DNA from: Streptomyces camelliae
Lineage (GTDB): Bacteria > Actinomycetota > Actinomycetes > Streptomycetales > Streptomycetaceae
Length of the DNA: 64,000 nt
Assembly (NCBI RefSeq): GCF_027625935.1
Contig: NZ_CP115300.1
Coordinates: forward strand, 4,588,001 to 4,652,000
Direction: 5' to 3'
The notes below the pieces were generated by a model. That model was not told the origin of the DNA, made no database searches, and saw only the letters and a list, made by a program, of their open reading frames with translations. Position numbers and translations under genes: made by a program. Of this stretch, positions 33,272-42,079 are shown one piece after another (position 1 is the stretch's first letter; each line of letters starts with the position of its first letter).

Positions 33272-34303
33272 TCAGCTGCCCTGCGCGCTTGTCCCGGCGT
33301 GCACCGGGGCCGTGTCCACCTGGTTGAGTACGTTCCATCGTCCGATCACCTGCTCCTCCCCCTGTCCGTACACGGTGACACTGTCGATCTGCGCGGTGAG
33401 CGCGCAGATGTGCGGAGGGAGCAGACGGCCGCCCAAGGTGTCTGACCCGCAGAGCAGTTGGCGCTCTCCGGGCTGCTGCCAGGGGTACGGATGGGAGTCG
33501 AGCAGCGCGTCCGCGTCTCCCGCACCGTCCGTCACGACGGACACGGCGACATCGTCCCTGGAGCAGACGCCGATGGAGGCCATTCCGGCATCCTGGAGGG
33601 CATAGGCACCCGCGCAGATCTCGGTGACACCGGCGGTCGCCATCGCCCCGTCCGCCGTGGGGGTGCCGCCCACGGCCACGACAGGGCACGACAGCCCGGA
33701 CCGGCGGAGCAGTTCGGCGTTCCGTACGGCGAATGCCGCGGCGTCACGCCCGATCTCGTTCCGTCTCTCGCCCGAGCCAGCGGAGAGCAGGGCCTGATAG
33801 CAGGTCACACCGTCGAGCCTCAGCGAGGGTTCGGCCTCGACGGCACCGGCCATCTCCAGGACCTGCGCCTCGGAGGTCGTGGTGACGTCGACGCCGGTTC
33901 CGAGCTGGATGCGGATCCCGAGGACGCTGCCGGCCTTCGTGGCTGCCGCAGCAAGACCCTCGACCGCGGTGACGCTGTCGACGTGGACGGACAGGTGGCA
34001 TTCCCTGGCCAGTTCGGCGATGAGTTCCCACCGCCACGGTTCGGACCAGGGGTGGACGATCACCACATCGGTCACACCCGCTGCCACGTACCGCCTGGCC
34101 TGGGACACCTGGGTCAATGCGATGCCAACGGCACCGGCGGCCAGCTGACGCCGGGCGATCTCCACCGTCCGGTGCCCCTTCACATGGGACCGGACGCTCA
34201 CCCCGGAATGCGCGGCGACACGTTCATGGAAGTGCCGGATGTTGCGATCGACGACCCCGAGATCGATGAGCACCCGAACCCCGTCCGTCCGATTCCCGCT
34301 CAC
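33272..34303 (-). CDS. fold-III PLP enzyme of the D-threonine aldolase / D-serine dehydratase type
   Basis: 343 residues. The N-terminal barrel starts VRVLIDLGVVDRNI. The PLP lysine is in RSHVKGHRTVEIAR near residue 37, followed by GAVGIALTQVSQARRYVAAG. The C-terminal part has PPHICAL near residue 300, matching the His-x-Cys/Asp metal site of D-threonine aldolases and eukaryotic-type D-serine dehydratases. Start chosen as GTG because it overlaps the SagB stop as GTGA; longer versions would run back into that gene. It could make or cleave a beta-hydroxy D-amino acid. The substrate is unknown. Confidence 0.85.
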   Translation of the reverse strand: MSGNRTDGVRVLIDLGVVDRNIRHFHERVAAHSGVSVRSHVKGHRTVEIARRQLAAGAVGIALTQVSQARRYVAAGVTDVVIVHPWSEPWRWELIAELARECHLSVHVDSVTAVEGLAAAATKAGSVLGIRIQLGTGVDVTTTSEAQVLEMAGAVEAEPSLRLDGVTCYQALLSAGSGERRNEIGRDAAAFAVRNAELLRRSGLSCPVVAVGGTPTADGAMATAGVTEICAGAYALQDAGMASIGVCSRDDVAVSVVTDGAGDADALLDSHPYPWQQPGERQLLCGSDTLGGRLLPPHICALTAQIDSVTVYGQGEEQVIGRWNVLNQVDTAPVHAGTSAQGS

Positions 34304-35448
34304 TGCCCTCTCCCATCCCAGCTGTCCCCGAAGAACGAGAAATCCGGTTCCGCGCCCGCGAGCATGGCTCGCTGCCTCGATGACTCCTCCGGCGTGGGTA
34401 CGCCGACCCCGGTCACCCCGCACAGGATTTCCCGACGCCAGTCCAGACCCAGCAGCTCCTCCACAGCGGCGTCACGCGTGGCGGCGGTGAAGAAGACGCC
34501 GAGGTCGAGCGCAGTGCCGACCAGATAGGCGGTCTGACTGAAATGCCCGAGCTCCATGAAGAGCGTCCGGTAGGTGCGACCCGTCCGGTACTTCCAAGCG
34601 ACCCGGTCCAACACCGATGTGTAGAAGAAAACGACTCCGGCGCCGTGCAGATAGGTCTGGTCGCCGCACCATTCGACGACCCGGTCGGGATCGACCGGCC
34701 CAGGAACCAAGGATTCGAGTACGTGCTCGGTGGAGTGATAGTGGTAGACCCCCGAAGGAACTCCCTCCACATTGAGCACGACTGGATAGACCTCCAGCGA
34801 GTGCCTGGCGCCGCCCGAAGGGCTGGCCTTGAGCATCGCGGGCACCATTCCGGGCCGCTTCACCTGGTGCTGCGGTGCCGCCACCCAGTGCAGAAGGGTG
34901 GCGAGCTGCGCCTCGGTGACGGGGCTTTCCCTGTCGAACCGACGAGTGGTGCGCCGTGCGCGCAGCACCGAGTCGAGCCCTCGTTCCGCAAGGCGATCGT
35001 TCTGCGGAGCGGAGAGCCGAATTCTCGGTGCTTCCGGATACTCCTTGGTCTCAGGGGGCTGCGGGCGCTCCTCCAGCTCGCTGATGAGCCGCGCGGAGTC
35101 CTCGGCGGCGGAGAGGAACTTCTCGTCACACGTCGTACGGGACGAAAGGTGAAAGTAGGTGGCCGCGGTACCCCATTCCGACCATGCGCCCAGGGACCTC
35201 ACGAGGCGATCCTCAGGGGACTCTTCCGCGATGAGGATCCGAGCGGCGTGGAGCTGATGGACGAGTCGCAATTCCGGATCTGCCCCGGAATCATCGGATT
35301 CTGCCACTTCGGTCCAGTCGGCGAAACGCGCCAGAAGCCGCTGCGCACCCGGGCTCAAAGCGAGCTGACGGTGCAGGACGGGATCGTCGCACACCATTTG
35401 ACCGTTTCTCCATGTGAAGACACACAGAGGTGATATGCGAAGTCGCAT
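34300..35448 (-). CDS. SagB-type FMN-dependent dehydrogenase (nitroreductase fold)
   Basis: 382 residues. The N-terminal third is the SagB-specific extension; the C-terminal two thirds are a nitroreductase fold: RARRTTRRFD near residue 163, PSGGARHSLEVYPV near 208, GVYHYH near 230. SagB enzymes oxidise azolines to azoles in RiPPs, and relatives oxidise carrier-bound heterocycles or small molecules. No SagC/D (YcaO/E1-like) partner is present here, so azole formation on a ribosomal peptide is doubtful. The ATG at 35448 was chosen over the TTG codon just before it. First gene of a five-gene coupled operon. Confidence 0.88.
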   Translation of the reverse strand: MRLRISPLCVFTWRNGQMVCDDPVLHRQLALSPGAQRLLARFADWTEVAESDDSGADPELRLVHQLHAARILIAEESPEDRLVRSLGAWSEWGTAATYFHLSSRTTCDEKFLSAAEDSARLISELEERPQPPETKEYPEAPRIRLSAPQNDRLAERGLDSVLRARRTTRRFDRESPVTEAQLATLLHWVAAPQHQVKRPGMVPAMLKASPSGGARHSLEVYPVVLNVEGVPSGVYHYHSTEHVLESLVPGPVDPDRVVEWCGDQTYLHGAGVVFFYTSVLDRVAWKYRTGRTYRTLFMELGHFSQTAYLVGTALDLGVFFTAATRDAAVEELLGLDWRREILCGVTGVGVPTPEESSRQRAMLAGAEPDFSFFGDSWDGRGQ

Positions 35449-35855
35449 CAATCGCGCCAGATGGTCGTGGGAACGAGGCGGGTCTGCTCAACCCCGTCAT
35501 AACTCGTCATGCTGATTCCAATCTGAAAGACTCGGCGAGCAACCAGCCACTCCTCCGTGTAGCTCCCTCATCTTTTCCCCGGCAGGGCACCGAATCCAGG
35601 GATGTCTGCGGCAGCCACTGGTCATGGCGCGTGAACGACACCGGCTCCGCCCTTCCCACATGATGAGACAGGTCCGCGTACCGCAGGCCAGCAGGCCGGT
35701 CTCGCGATCCGGCCGCACAGCACTCCGGGCCCGCCAGCCGCGCGGGCGATCACCTGGACATGCGGAGGCCGAGGCGTCATCGGCACCTGGCAGAGACCGG
35801 GCCCAGGGGACCGCCGGGGGAGCGGCGGCGGATCGTCGGTCGCCGGTACGCACGA
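35449..35855. other. gene-free right border of the biosynthetic cluster
   Basis: About 400 bp between the SagB start and the tRNA-Ala terminator. Frames crossing it have no ribosome sites or recognisable products. It must hold the SagB-operon promoter. No repeat or integrase trace is visible. Confidence 0.5.
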
Positions 35856-35898
35856 AAATGCCCTCTGAAACCGCGTTTCCGCAGGTCAGAGGGCATTT
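35856..35898 (-). terminator. terminator after tRNA-Ala
   Basis: Perfect 13-bp inverted repeat AAATGCCCTCTGA / TCAGAGGGCATTT with a 17-nt loop. On the minus strand it ends in TTTT, 7 nt beyond the tRNA 3' end. Confidence 0.85.
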
Positions 35899-35904
35899 AC
35901 CGGG

Positions 35905-35977
35905 TGGAGCCTAGGGGAGTCGAACCCCTGACATCCGCCATGCAAAGACGGCGCTCTACCAACTGAGCTAAGGCCCC
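35905..35977 (-). tRNA. tRNA-Ala (anticodon TGC)
   Basis: 73-nt cloverleaf on the minus strand. The acceptor GGGGCCT pairs with AGGCTCC. D-loop TTAGCTCAGTTGGTAGAGC, anticodon loop CTTTGCATG, T-arm CAGGGGTTCGACTCCCCT. Discriminator base A; CCA is not encoded. It marks the border between the biosynthetic cluster and the conserved core. Confidence 0.95.
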
Positions 35978-36159
35978 AGAAGGGAACGACCGGCCGGAAG
36001 GAACCTTGTCCGGCAGGCGTCGCTGACCAGAGTACCGGGTCACCCCCCATATCCCGCAAAAAGATTGGGGGTCCCCGCGGATGACCACTCTCCGTAAGAT
36101 GCTCGGCGTGGTTCGCTACAGCGAACCGCGGTATTCAGGGGAAGCGATGGGGAGACGCA

Positions 36160-36708
36160 ATGGACGCCGCACAGCAGGAAGCCACCGCCAGAGCGCGGGA
36201 GCTGCAGCGGAACTGGTACGGGGAGCCGTTGGGGGCGCTCTTCCGTAAGCTCATCGAGGATCTGGGACTCAATCAGGCCCGTCTCGCGGCGGTCCTCGGG
36301 CTGTCCGCTCCGATGCTCTCGCAGCTGATGAGCGGCCAGCGGGCCAAGATCGGCAATCCCGCCGTGGTCCAGCGGGTGCAGCTGCTGCAGGAGCTGGCGG
36401 CCCAGGTCGCGGACGGCAGCGTCAGCGCCGCCGAGGCGAGCGAGCGCATGGAAGAGATCAAGAAGTCGCAGGGGGGCTCCGTGCTCAGCAACACCACCCA
36501 CACCACCAGCGGTTCGGGTGCGCCGACCGTCAAGCGGGTGGTCCGCGAGATCCAGTCGCTGCTGCGCTCGGTGGCCGCCGCGGGCGACATCATCGACGCC
36601 GCGGACAGCCTCGCCCCGGCCCATCCCGAACTGGCGGAGTTCCTCCGTGTCTACGGCGCCGGCCGCACCTCCGACGCCGTCGCCCACTACCAGTCCCACC
36701 AGAGCTGA
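36160..36708 (+). CDS. XRE-like helix-turn-helix DNA-binding protein
   Basis: 182 residues. A helix-turn-helix lies at about residues 30-65 (LGLNQARLAAVLGLSAPMLS, then MSGQRAKIGNP). This is followed by a helical region and a C-terminal helix bundle (VREIQSLLRSVAAAGDIID). Conserved in this place next to oriC in Streptomyces, upstream of a Ser/Thr kinase gene, as far as I recall. Probably a regulator; target unknown. Start ATG 36160; upstream GGGGAAGCGATGGGGAG gives ribosome-binding sequence. Confidence 0.8.
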   Translation: MDAAQQEATARARELQRNWYGEPLGALFRKLIEDLGLNQARLAAVLGLSAPMLSQLMSGQRAKIGNPAVVQRVQLLQELAAQVADGSVSAAEASERMEEIKKSQGGSVLSNTTHTTSGSGAPTVKRVVREIQSLLRSVAAAGDIIDAADSLAPAHPELAEFLRVYGAGRTSDAVAHYQSHQS

Positions 36709-36862
36709 CCCCACGGGGCAGCACGGGGGCCGGTAGCGGTACGGGGGAGAGCCGGGGGCAGAGTGACAGCGGGGGCTGGGGGGTAGCGAGGGGGAGTAGG
36801 GGTAGTCAGGGGCTTGGCGGTCGGGGGGCACGCGGAGCTCGGGGGAGGAGCGGCGCACAGCC

Positions 36863-38341
36863 ATGGGTGAGGTCTTCGCCGGCCGGTACGAGCTGGCCGA
36901 CCCGATCGGACGCGGTGGCGTGGGCGCCGTATGGCGTGCCTGGGACCACCGCCGGCGCCGTTATGTGGCCGCGAAGGTCCTCCAGCAGCGCGACGCTCAC
37001 TCCCTGCTGCGGTTCGTGCGCGAGCAGGCCCTGCGGATCGACCACCCCCATGTCCTCGCCCCGGCCAGCTGGGCCGCCGACGACGACAAGGTGCTGTTCA
37101 CCATGGACCTGGTCGCCGGCGGTTCGCTGGTCCACCTCGTCGGCGACTACGGCCCCCTGCCGCCGGCGTACGTGTGCACGCTGCTCGACCAGTTGCTGTC
37201 CGGTCTCGCCGCCGTCCATGCGGAAGGCGTCATCCACCGGGACATCAAGCCCGCCAACCTCCTCCTCGAAGCCACCGGCACCGGCCGGCCCCGGCTGCGG
37301 TTGTCCGACTTCGGCATCGCCATGCGGCTCGGCGAACCCCGGCTGACGGAGACCAACCTCGTGGTGGGGACGCCTGGTTACCTCGCCCCCGAGCAGCTGC
37401 TCGGCGCCGAACCCGACTTCCCGGCCGACCTGTTCGCCGTGGGCCTGGTCGCCCTCTACCTCCTCGAAGGCGCCAAGCCGGACGCCAAGGCGCTGGTGGA
37501 GTACTTCGCCGAACACGGCACGCCCGGCCCGCCCAAGGGTGTCCCCGAACCGCTCTGGCAGGTCGTCGCCGGCCTGCTCCAGCCCGACCCGGCCGCCCGG
37601 TTCCGTACCGCCACGGGTGCCCGCAAGGCGCTCGCCTCCGCCGTGGAACTCCTGCCGGAGCCCGATCTCGACGACGAGCTGATCGAGATCTTCGACCAAC
37701 TCGGCCCGCTTCCCTCGGGGTTCGGTCCTGACGGCCCCCTCACCCTGGCCTCCGGGGTGGCCAGGGAACTGCTCCCGGACACGGACACCGCCTCTGCGGC
37801 CGGTCCTGCCAGTCCTGCAGATACGGCCGGTGCAGCGGGGGATCACGGCCATGTCCGTGGTGATGCGCCCACCGGCACCGGATCCCTCTCGGACACCGGG
37901 AGCTTCCGTCTGCCGCCACCCCTGGAGTCCCCGACCCCAACCCCGACCCCGACTCCGACGCCACTCCCCGCCCCGGCTCCGGCTCCGGCCCCCGACCCCC
38001 CGTACGTGTCCCCCCACACCCCCCTCCACGGACCGGCGGATCCGCTCCCTCCCCCTCCGCCCCTGCCTCCCCAGCCCCGGCTCCAGCCCCAGCCGGCCCC
38101 CTGGGCTGCCGAGCCGTCCGTCACCGCGTCGTACACCGCCCGGAACCCGCAGCCGGCACCCCCGCCGCAGCCGGTCCCGTCCCCGCCCCGGCCGGTCCCG
38201 TCCGCCCCCGGGCACGGTCGGCGCGGGCGTCGGGCGCGGCGGGAGCGGCGGCCGGGGCCGCCGGCCAAGGCCGTGATACCGATCCTGCTGCTGGCGCTGG
38301 CCTGCTACGCGGTGGGCTTCTGGGCCCTGGCCCGGGTCTGA
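36863..38341 (+). CDS. membrane-anchored Ser/Thr protein kinase
   Basis: 492 residues. Kinase domain about 8-265: IGRGGVGAVW (ATP loop), AAKVL lysine, HRDIKPANL catalytic loop, DFGIAM, GTPGYLAPEQ activation segment. All key residues are present. Residues 290-465 are Pro-rich and low-complexity (TPTPTPTP, PAPAPAPAP). A single transmembrane helix (IPILLLALACYAVGFWAL) ends the protein, with no PASTA sensor domain after it. Kinase domain inside, almost nothing outside. The 3' end overlaps the convergent secreted-protein gene by 37 nt. Confidence 0.93.
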   Translation: MGEVFAGRYELADPIGRGGVGAVWRAWDHRRRRYVAAKVLQQRDAHSLLRFVREQALRIDHPHVLAPASWAADDDKVLFTMDLVAGGSLVHLVGDYGPLPPAYVCTLLDQLLSGLAAVHAEGVIHRDIKPANLLLEATGTGRPRLRLSDFGIAMRLGEPRLTETNLVVGTPGYLAPEQLLGAEPDFPADLFAVGLVALYLLEGAKPDAKALVEYFAEHGTPGPPKGVPEPLWQVVAGLLQPDPAARFRTATGARKALASAVELLPEPDLDDELIEIFDQLGPLPSGFGPDGPLTLASGVARELLPDTDTASAAGPASPADTAGAAGDHGHVRGDAPTGTGSLSDTGSFRLPPPLESPTPTPTPTPTPLPAPAPAPAPDPPYVSPHTPLHGPADPLPPPPPLPPQPRLQPQPAPWAAEPSVTASYTARNPQPAPPPQPVPSPPRPVPSAPGHGRRGRRARRERRPGPPAKAVIPILLLALACYAVGFWALARV

Positions 38342-39681
38342 GGCCGGCGGGCCGCCAGCGTCCACGCGCCGAGCCCCAGCAGGAGCAGCGTGCCCAGGCC
38401 GATGCCACCGCCCGCGACCAGCTTCATCACCGGATCACCCGCGCCCCCGGTGCCCTCCGCTCCCGCCGCACCTGTGCCGCCCCCGGCGAGCGCGGCCGCC
38501 CGGTCCTGGTCCGTGACCGTGAAGACGTCCGCGGGCACGGGCCGGCCGGCGTACTCCGGCCCCGCGTGAGCCTGCCCGGTCACCCGGACCCGCAGCGTCA
38601 CGGGGAACGGCCCCTGCCCGAACGTGCCGGTCAGCCGCTCGCTGAGGTGCAGGACCAGGTAGTAGTCGCCGGCGAACCGCACGGAGGTCACCGCGGCGGG
38701 GACGGCGTAGCGGTTGGCGTACTCCACCGGTGGGACGGGGGCGAGCACGGCGGACTTCCCGGTGCCGGTGTAGCCGAGCGCGGTGTCCTCGACGTAGCCG
38801 CGGACGGGGTTGTGCAGGGAGAGCTCCAGGGCGCCGCCGACATAGCCGTGGCCCGTGGAACCGCCGAGCTCGGCGGAGGCGTGCAGTTGCCGGCCCCAGT
38901 CGAGCGGCACCTTGTAGAACCGGGTCTCGCCGGGCGTCAGTTCGGTGCGCCACACGCCCTGGCCCAGCGGGCGGGCGGAGGCGAAACCGGTGCCGCCGGA
39001 GCGTTCCACCGGCGCCCCGCCGAGCGGCTCGGGTGTGGCGGAGTCCCAGGTCTCCGGCGCCGTGGTGGCCCCGGCGTGTGCCGGGCGGGGTTCGGTGGCG
39101 GGCGCGAGCTCCAGGTCCCAGGGCCCGGCGGAGGAGACGCCCCCGGTGGTGAGTCGCTGGACGGTCACGTAGTACGTCCCGCCGCCCTGGCACACCGAGT
39201 GGCCGGGCTCGCGCTGCCCGAGCGCGGTGACCGGGCGGGGGCTGAGTCCGGCGCCGAAGCGGGCGTCGGCGTAGGAGCAGCGGGTGCCGCGCGCGTCCTG
39301 GACCGTGACGCTGATGCCGTCGGTGCTGGTGACGGTCGCGTTCGCGGGGGGTACGGCGGTGACGGGGACGTACGCCGTGTCGGCGGCCGCGAGCCGCAGG
39401 CGGTAGTAGAGGGTGCCGTCGCCCGGCAGGGAGCTGCGGTAGACGCGGCCGGCCGCCAGCCGTCCGGCGTCGGCGGGGGCCTGCCCGCCGACGACCACGG
39501 ACGCGCCGGGCGCGAAGGCGTACGGCGTGTCGCCGGCGGCGGCCGCCGTGGCGCCGGGCAGCGTGACCAGGGCGCACAGCCCCGGCAGCAGCAGAGTCGG
39601 CCACCACACCGTTCGTCGCCTGAGCCTGAGCCGTAGCCTGAGCCTCAGCCTGAGCCTCGACGTCAGCCATCGCCCCCGCAC
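38305..39681 (-). CDS. secreted or membrane-anchored protein of unknown function
   Basis: 458 residues from a GTG with GGGGAGG 7 nt upstream. The N-terminus is a strongly basic run, an (RL)n repeat, followed by a hydrophobic signal segment (WWPTLLLPGLCALVTLPG) ending in ATAAAA. A long beta-rich extracellular part follows. A C-terminal helix (LVAGGGIGLGTLLLLGLGAW) precedes a basic tail, so it is anchored with most of the chain outside. No catalytic motif recognised. It faces the kinase gene and overlaps it by 37 nt, possibly a functional pair (inference). Confidence 0.75.
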   Translation of the reverse strand: MRGRWLTSRLRLRLRLRLRLRRRTVWWPTLLLPGLCALVTLPGATAAAAGDTPYAFAPGASVVVGGQAPADAGRLAAGRVYRSSLPGDGTLYYRLRLAAADTAYVPVTAVPPANATVTSTDGISVTVQDARGTRCSYADARFGAGLSPRPVTALGQREPGHSVCQGGGTYYVTVQRLTTGGVSSAGPWDLELAPATEPRPAHAGATTAPETWDSATPEPLGGAPVERSGGTGFASARPLGQGVWRTELTPGETRFYKVPLDWGRQLHASAELGGSTGHGYVGGALELSLHNPVRGYVEDTALGYTGTGKSAVLAPVPPVEYANRYAVPAAVTSVRFAGDYYLVLHLSERLTGTFGQGPFPVTLRVRVTGQAHAGPEYAGRPVPADVFTVTDQDRAAALAGGGTGAAGAEGTGGAGDPVMKLVAGGGIGLGTLLLLGLGAWTLAARRPQTRARAQKPTA

Positions 39682-39882
39682 GTGCCGGCCTCCCCAGTCG
39701 TCGCCCGCCGTGTTGTCACCGCCGTACCGGACCGTTGCCCATCCTGCCCCGTGCGTCCCTGCGCCATCCGGGGAACGCGTGCGGCCGTCCGAAAAGCCCG
39801 GCACCGCCCAGCGGGAGGCGTACGACGGCGCGTCGGCCCGCAGGAGCGCTTACCCCGTCCCGCGCGCCCCCGCAAACGCAGA

Positions 39883-39908
39883 ACCCCGGCCGCTTCGGCG
39901 ACCGGGGT
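39883..39908 (-). terminator. hairpin after the DLW-39 gene
   Basis: ACCCCGG..CCGGGGT stem with a TTCG tetraloop and one mismatch, 25 nt past the stop of the small minus-strand gene. Confidence 0.65.
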
Positions 39909-39932
39909 CTGTTCAGATTCTGGTATCGGCAC

Positions 39933-40061
39933 TCACGAACCCGTGGGCACGGAGTCAGTCGCCTCCGTCCACAGGTCCTGCTCGGCGCGATCCGCCTGGA
40001 TCTGGCGGTACACGAGGAGCCCGCCGATGGCGGCCAGTGCGACCAGGAGCAGCTTCTTCAC
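39933..40061 (-). CDS. DLW-39 family small membrane peptide
   Basis: 42 residues from a GTG (MKKLLLVALAAIGGLLVYRQ..). A single N-terminal hydrophobic helix is followed by QADRAEQDLW, the signature that names the DLW-39 family, and a short polar tail. These tiny proteins are conserved in Streptomyces near oriC; function unknown. Confidence 0.85.
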   Translation of the reverse strand: MKKLLLVALAAIGGLLVYRQIQADRAEQDLWTEATDSVPTGS

Positions 40062-40420
40062 CGCGCGACCTCGTCTTTCCTTGACGTAGGGGACCTCTGG
40101 CGCCCGACTATACACACCGGCCGATATCAATCGGTGACCTGCGTCCCGGCCCAACTCCCGCCTCCTGGAGCTCGATAGGGCACGTCCGGGGCAGGTCCGC
40201 GGCCGATCCGATCGGAGGGTGATCACACCTCCACGGGCGGTTACTTCACTCCTCTCCGCCGTCCCTCACCAGGCTTTGGGGGTTTTCGGAACCGCTTGCC
40301 GCCATCCGGGTGGTGTTCATCGGAACATCGACGCGCCACGGGCGTCGGTCCCCCACTTCGCGATCCGCATACACATCATGAGGAAAGTACGCAAATCGCC
40401 CAACCCGAAAGTGAGGGGCC
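40062..40420. promoter_or_regulatory. divergent gap between the DLW-39 peptide and a secreted protein
   Basis: 359 bp between outward-facing genes, expected to hold two promoters. I see no gene and no strong repeat. Confidence 0.45.
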
Positions 40421-40768
40421 ATGACCCAGAACAAGGTCATGAAGCTGTGGACCGCCATCGTCACCGCCTTCCTCGCGCTGTGCACGGCGCTCGGACTCGT
40501 CACCGCCACCACCGCCACGACCGCGGCGGCCGCGCCCCTGACCGAGACCACCGGCACCGGCAGCGCGCAGCGGACCGTCCCGACGAACCCGGCGGCACAC
40601 CACTGGCTCTGGTCCCACGCCAGCGCCCTGCCCCCCACGATGAAGCAGCGGATCCGAGCCGAGGCCCACGGCAAGACCCCCAGCTGCCGGCACCGGCCCC
40701 TCGACACGACGGAAGCGGAGAGCACGGCCGCCTTCGACCACCCCTCGGCGGGCGCCCTCGACTGCTGA
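40421..40768 (+). CDS. secreted hypothetical protein (DUF6344-like)
   Basis: 115 residues. Signal peptide at about 1-38: basic MTQNKVMKLW, a hydrophobic stretch, and an ATTAAAAP cleavage region. The mature part is about 75 residues, His-rich and charged, with two Cys near the C-terminus (SCRHRP and the last residue). I recall this as a Streptomyces-conserved family without known function. A strong hairpin follows at 40848. Confidence 0.65.
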   Translation: MTQNKVMKLWTAIVTAFLALCTALGLVTATTATTAAAAPLTETTGTGSAQRTVPTNPAAHHWLWSHASALPPTMKQRIRAEAHGKTPSCRHRPLDTTEAESTAAFDHPSAGALDC

Positions 40769-40847
40769 GCAGGCCCCTTCAGCAGCACCGCAGCCGTCTC
40801 GACGAACCAGGCGACTTGCGTACCCATCCGTTCAGTCGACACGGAAC

Positions 40848-40875
40848 GACCCCCGGCCGGACCCGGCCGGGGGTC
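40848..40875 (+). terminator. GC-rich hairpin
   Basis: GACCCCCGGCCGG / CCGGCCGGGGGTC, a perfect 13-bp inverted repeat with a 2-nt spacer, downstream of the secreted protein gene. Confidence 0.7.
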
Positions 40876-40977
40876 TCGCGTTGTCGCCACTCCTCGCCTG
40901 GGAGGATGGACGACGAACGCCAGCACCCCAGAACGACTCCCCCACGAGACACACGAGACAAAGGTGGTGAGCCTGTC

Positions 40978-41754
40978 GTGATCCGGCGCGTCACCGTCGT
41001 CACCGCTGTCCACGGCCCGTCCGCGCCGTTCCTGCCGGACGCCTACGCGTCGCTGAGCGAGCAGTGGCTCCCCGACGGCTGGGAGTGGGAGTGGGTGATC
41101 CAGCAGGACGGCACGACGGACGAGGTGCGCCCCTACGTCCCCGACGACCCGCGCGTGAGTTTCCGGCAGGGCCGGCCGGGCGGTCCCGGGGTCGCCCGGA
41201 CGATCGCGCTGGCGCATGCCGAGGGCGTGTACGTCAGGGTGCTGGACGCCGACGACCGGCTCACCCCGGGCGCGCTCGCCCGTGACGTGGCCGTACTGGA
41301 GGCCGACCGCACCATCGGCTGGACCACCTCCCGGGTCCTCGACCTGCTGCCCGACGGCTCCACGGCCGGCTTTCCCGGCGATCCGGACGACGGGCCGCTC
41401 GAACGCGGTGTCGTGCTCGACCACTGGAGCCGCAGCGACTTCCGCGCGCCGGTCCACCCGGCGACCCTGTGCGTCCGCCGGGACCTGCTGATCGCCCTGG
41501 GCGGCTGGATGGCCCTGCCGGCCTCCGAGGACACGGGCCTGCTGCTGGCGCTGAACGCCGTGAGCCGCGGCTGGTTCTCGGCCGAGGTCGGCCTGCTGTA
41601 CCGCAAGTGGGAGGGGCAGGCGACCGGCCAGGCCTCCCACGTCGAACCCGCCGAACGCGCGGCCCGGATGGCGGTGGCGGAGGCCAGGGCGCGGGAACTG
41701 GCCGACCTGGGCTGGGCCTATCCGCCCGCGCTGCCGGGCCCGGACGCCTCCTGA
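40978..41754 (+). CDS. family 2 glycosyltransferase-like protein
   Basis: 258 residues. GT-A fold start RVTVVTAVHGPSAPFL, then QDGTTDEV and the metal-binding DADD at about residue 88. The late part (ASEDTGLLLALN) fits a GT2 fold. The start is a GTG with AAGGTGG upstream; the open frame extends further 5' without a credible signal. Transfers an unknown sugar, or acts in cell-surface glycan assembly. Single gene, no pathway neighbours. Confidence 0.8.
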   Translation: MIRRVTVVTAVHGPSAPFLPDAYASLSEQWLPDGWEWEWVIQQDGTTDEVRPYVPDDPRVSFRQGRPGGPGVARTIALAHAEGVYVRVLDADDRLTPGALARDVAVLEADRTIGWTTSRVLDLLPDGSTAGFPGDPDDGPLERGVVLDHWSRSDFRAPVHPATLCVRRDLLIALGGWMALPASEDTGLLLALNAVSRGWFSAEVGLLYRKWEGQATGQASHVEPAERAARMAVAEARARELADLGWAYPPALPGPDAS

Positions 41755-41789
41755 GGCCTGCTCCGTAGACCTACTCCGCCTCCGTAGAC

Positions 41790-41987
41790 CTACTCCGTCG
41801 CTCCGCCGAGCACGATCGCCTGCGACGGGCACTTCTCGGCCGCCTCCCGCACCTCAGGGTCGTCGCCGGACTCCGCACGGCCGGGCCGTACGACGCCGTA
41901 CCCGTCCTCGAACGCGAACACGGCCGGCGCCCGGTGCGCGCACTCGGCGGAGCCGTAGCACAGGGCGCGGTCGACGGAGACCTTCAT
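41790..41987 (-). CDS. single-cluster ferredoxin (3Fe-4S type)
   Basis: 65 residues. Pattern C-x5-C (CYGSAEC) near residue 10, a third Cys expected position filled by other residues, and CPSQAI near the C-terminus, as in Streptomyces 3Fe-4S ferredoxins that feed cytochromes P450. The ATG has TGGAGGA upstream. No P450 gene is next to it, so its partner lies elsewhere. Confidence 0.88.
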   Translation of the reverse strand: MKVSVDRALCYGSAECAHRAPAVFAFEDGYGVVRPGRAESGDDPEVREAAEKCPSQAIVLGGATE

Positions 41988-42079
41988 GCGTCCTCCAGTC
42001 GTCGGTGATGACGTCGACTTCCAGGACGTCACTGCCCCACGAAGCGCGCGCCGAACCGGACCCGCCCGTCGCCCTCGTC

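Noticed and set aside
34300..35448. SagB gene as evidence for an azole-containing RiPP built on the 62-residue peptide
   Set aside because: No cyclodehydratase (YcaO/SagC/D) gene is present and the peptide has little Cys/Ser/Thr near its C-terminus in a core-like pattern.
41761..41797. 19-bp direct duplication CTCCGTAGACCTACTCCG after the glycosyltransferase gene
   Set aside because: Only two copies in a short intergenic gap; most likely simple slippage.
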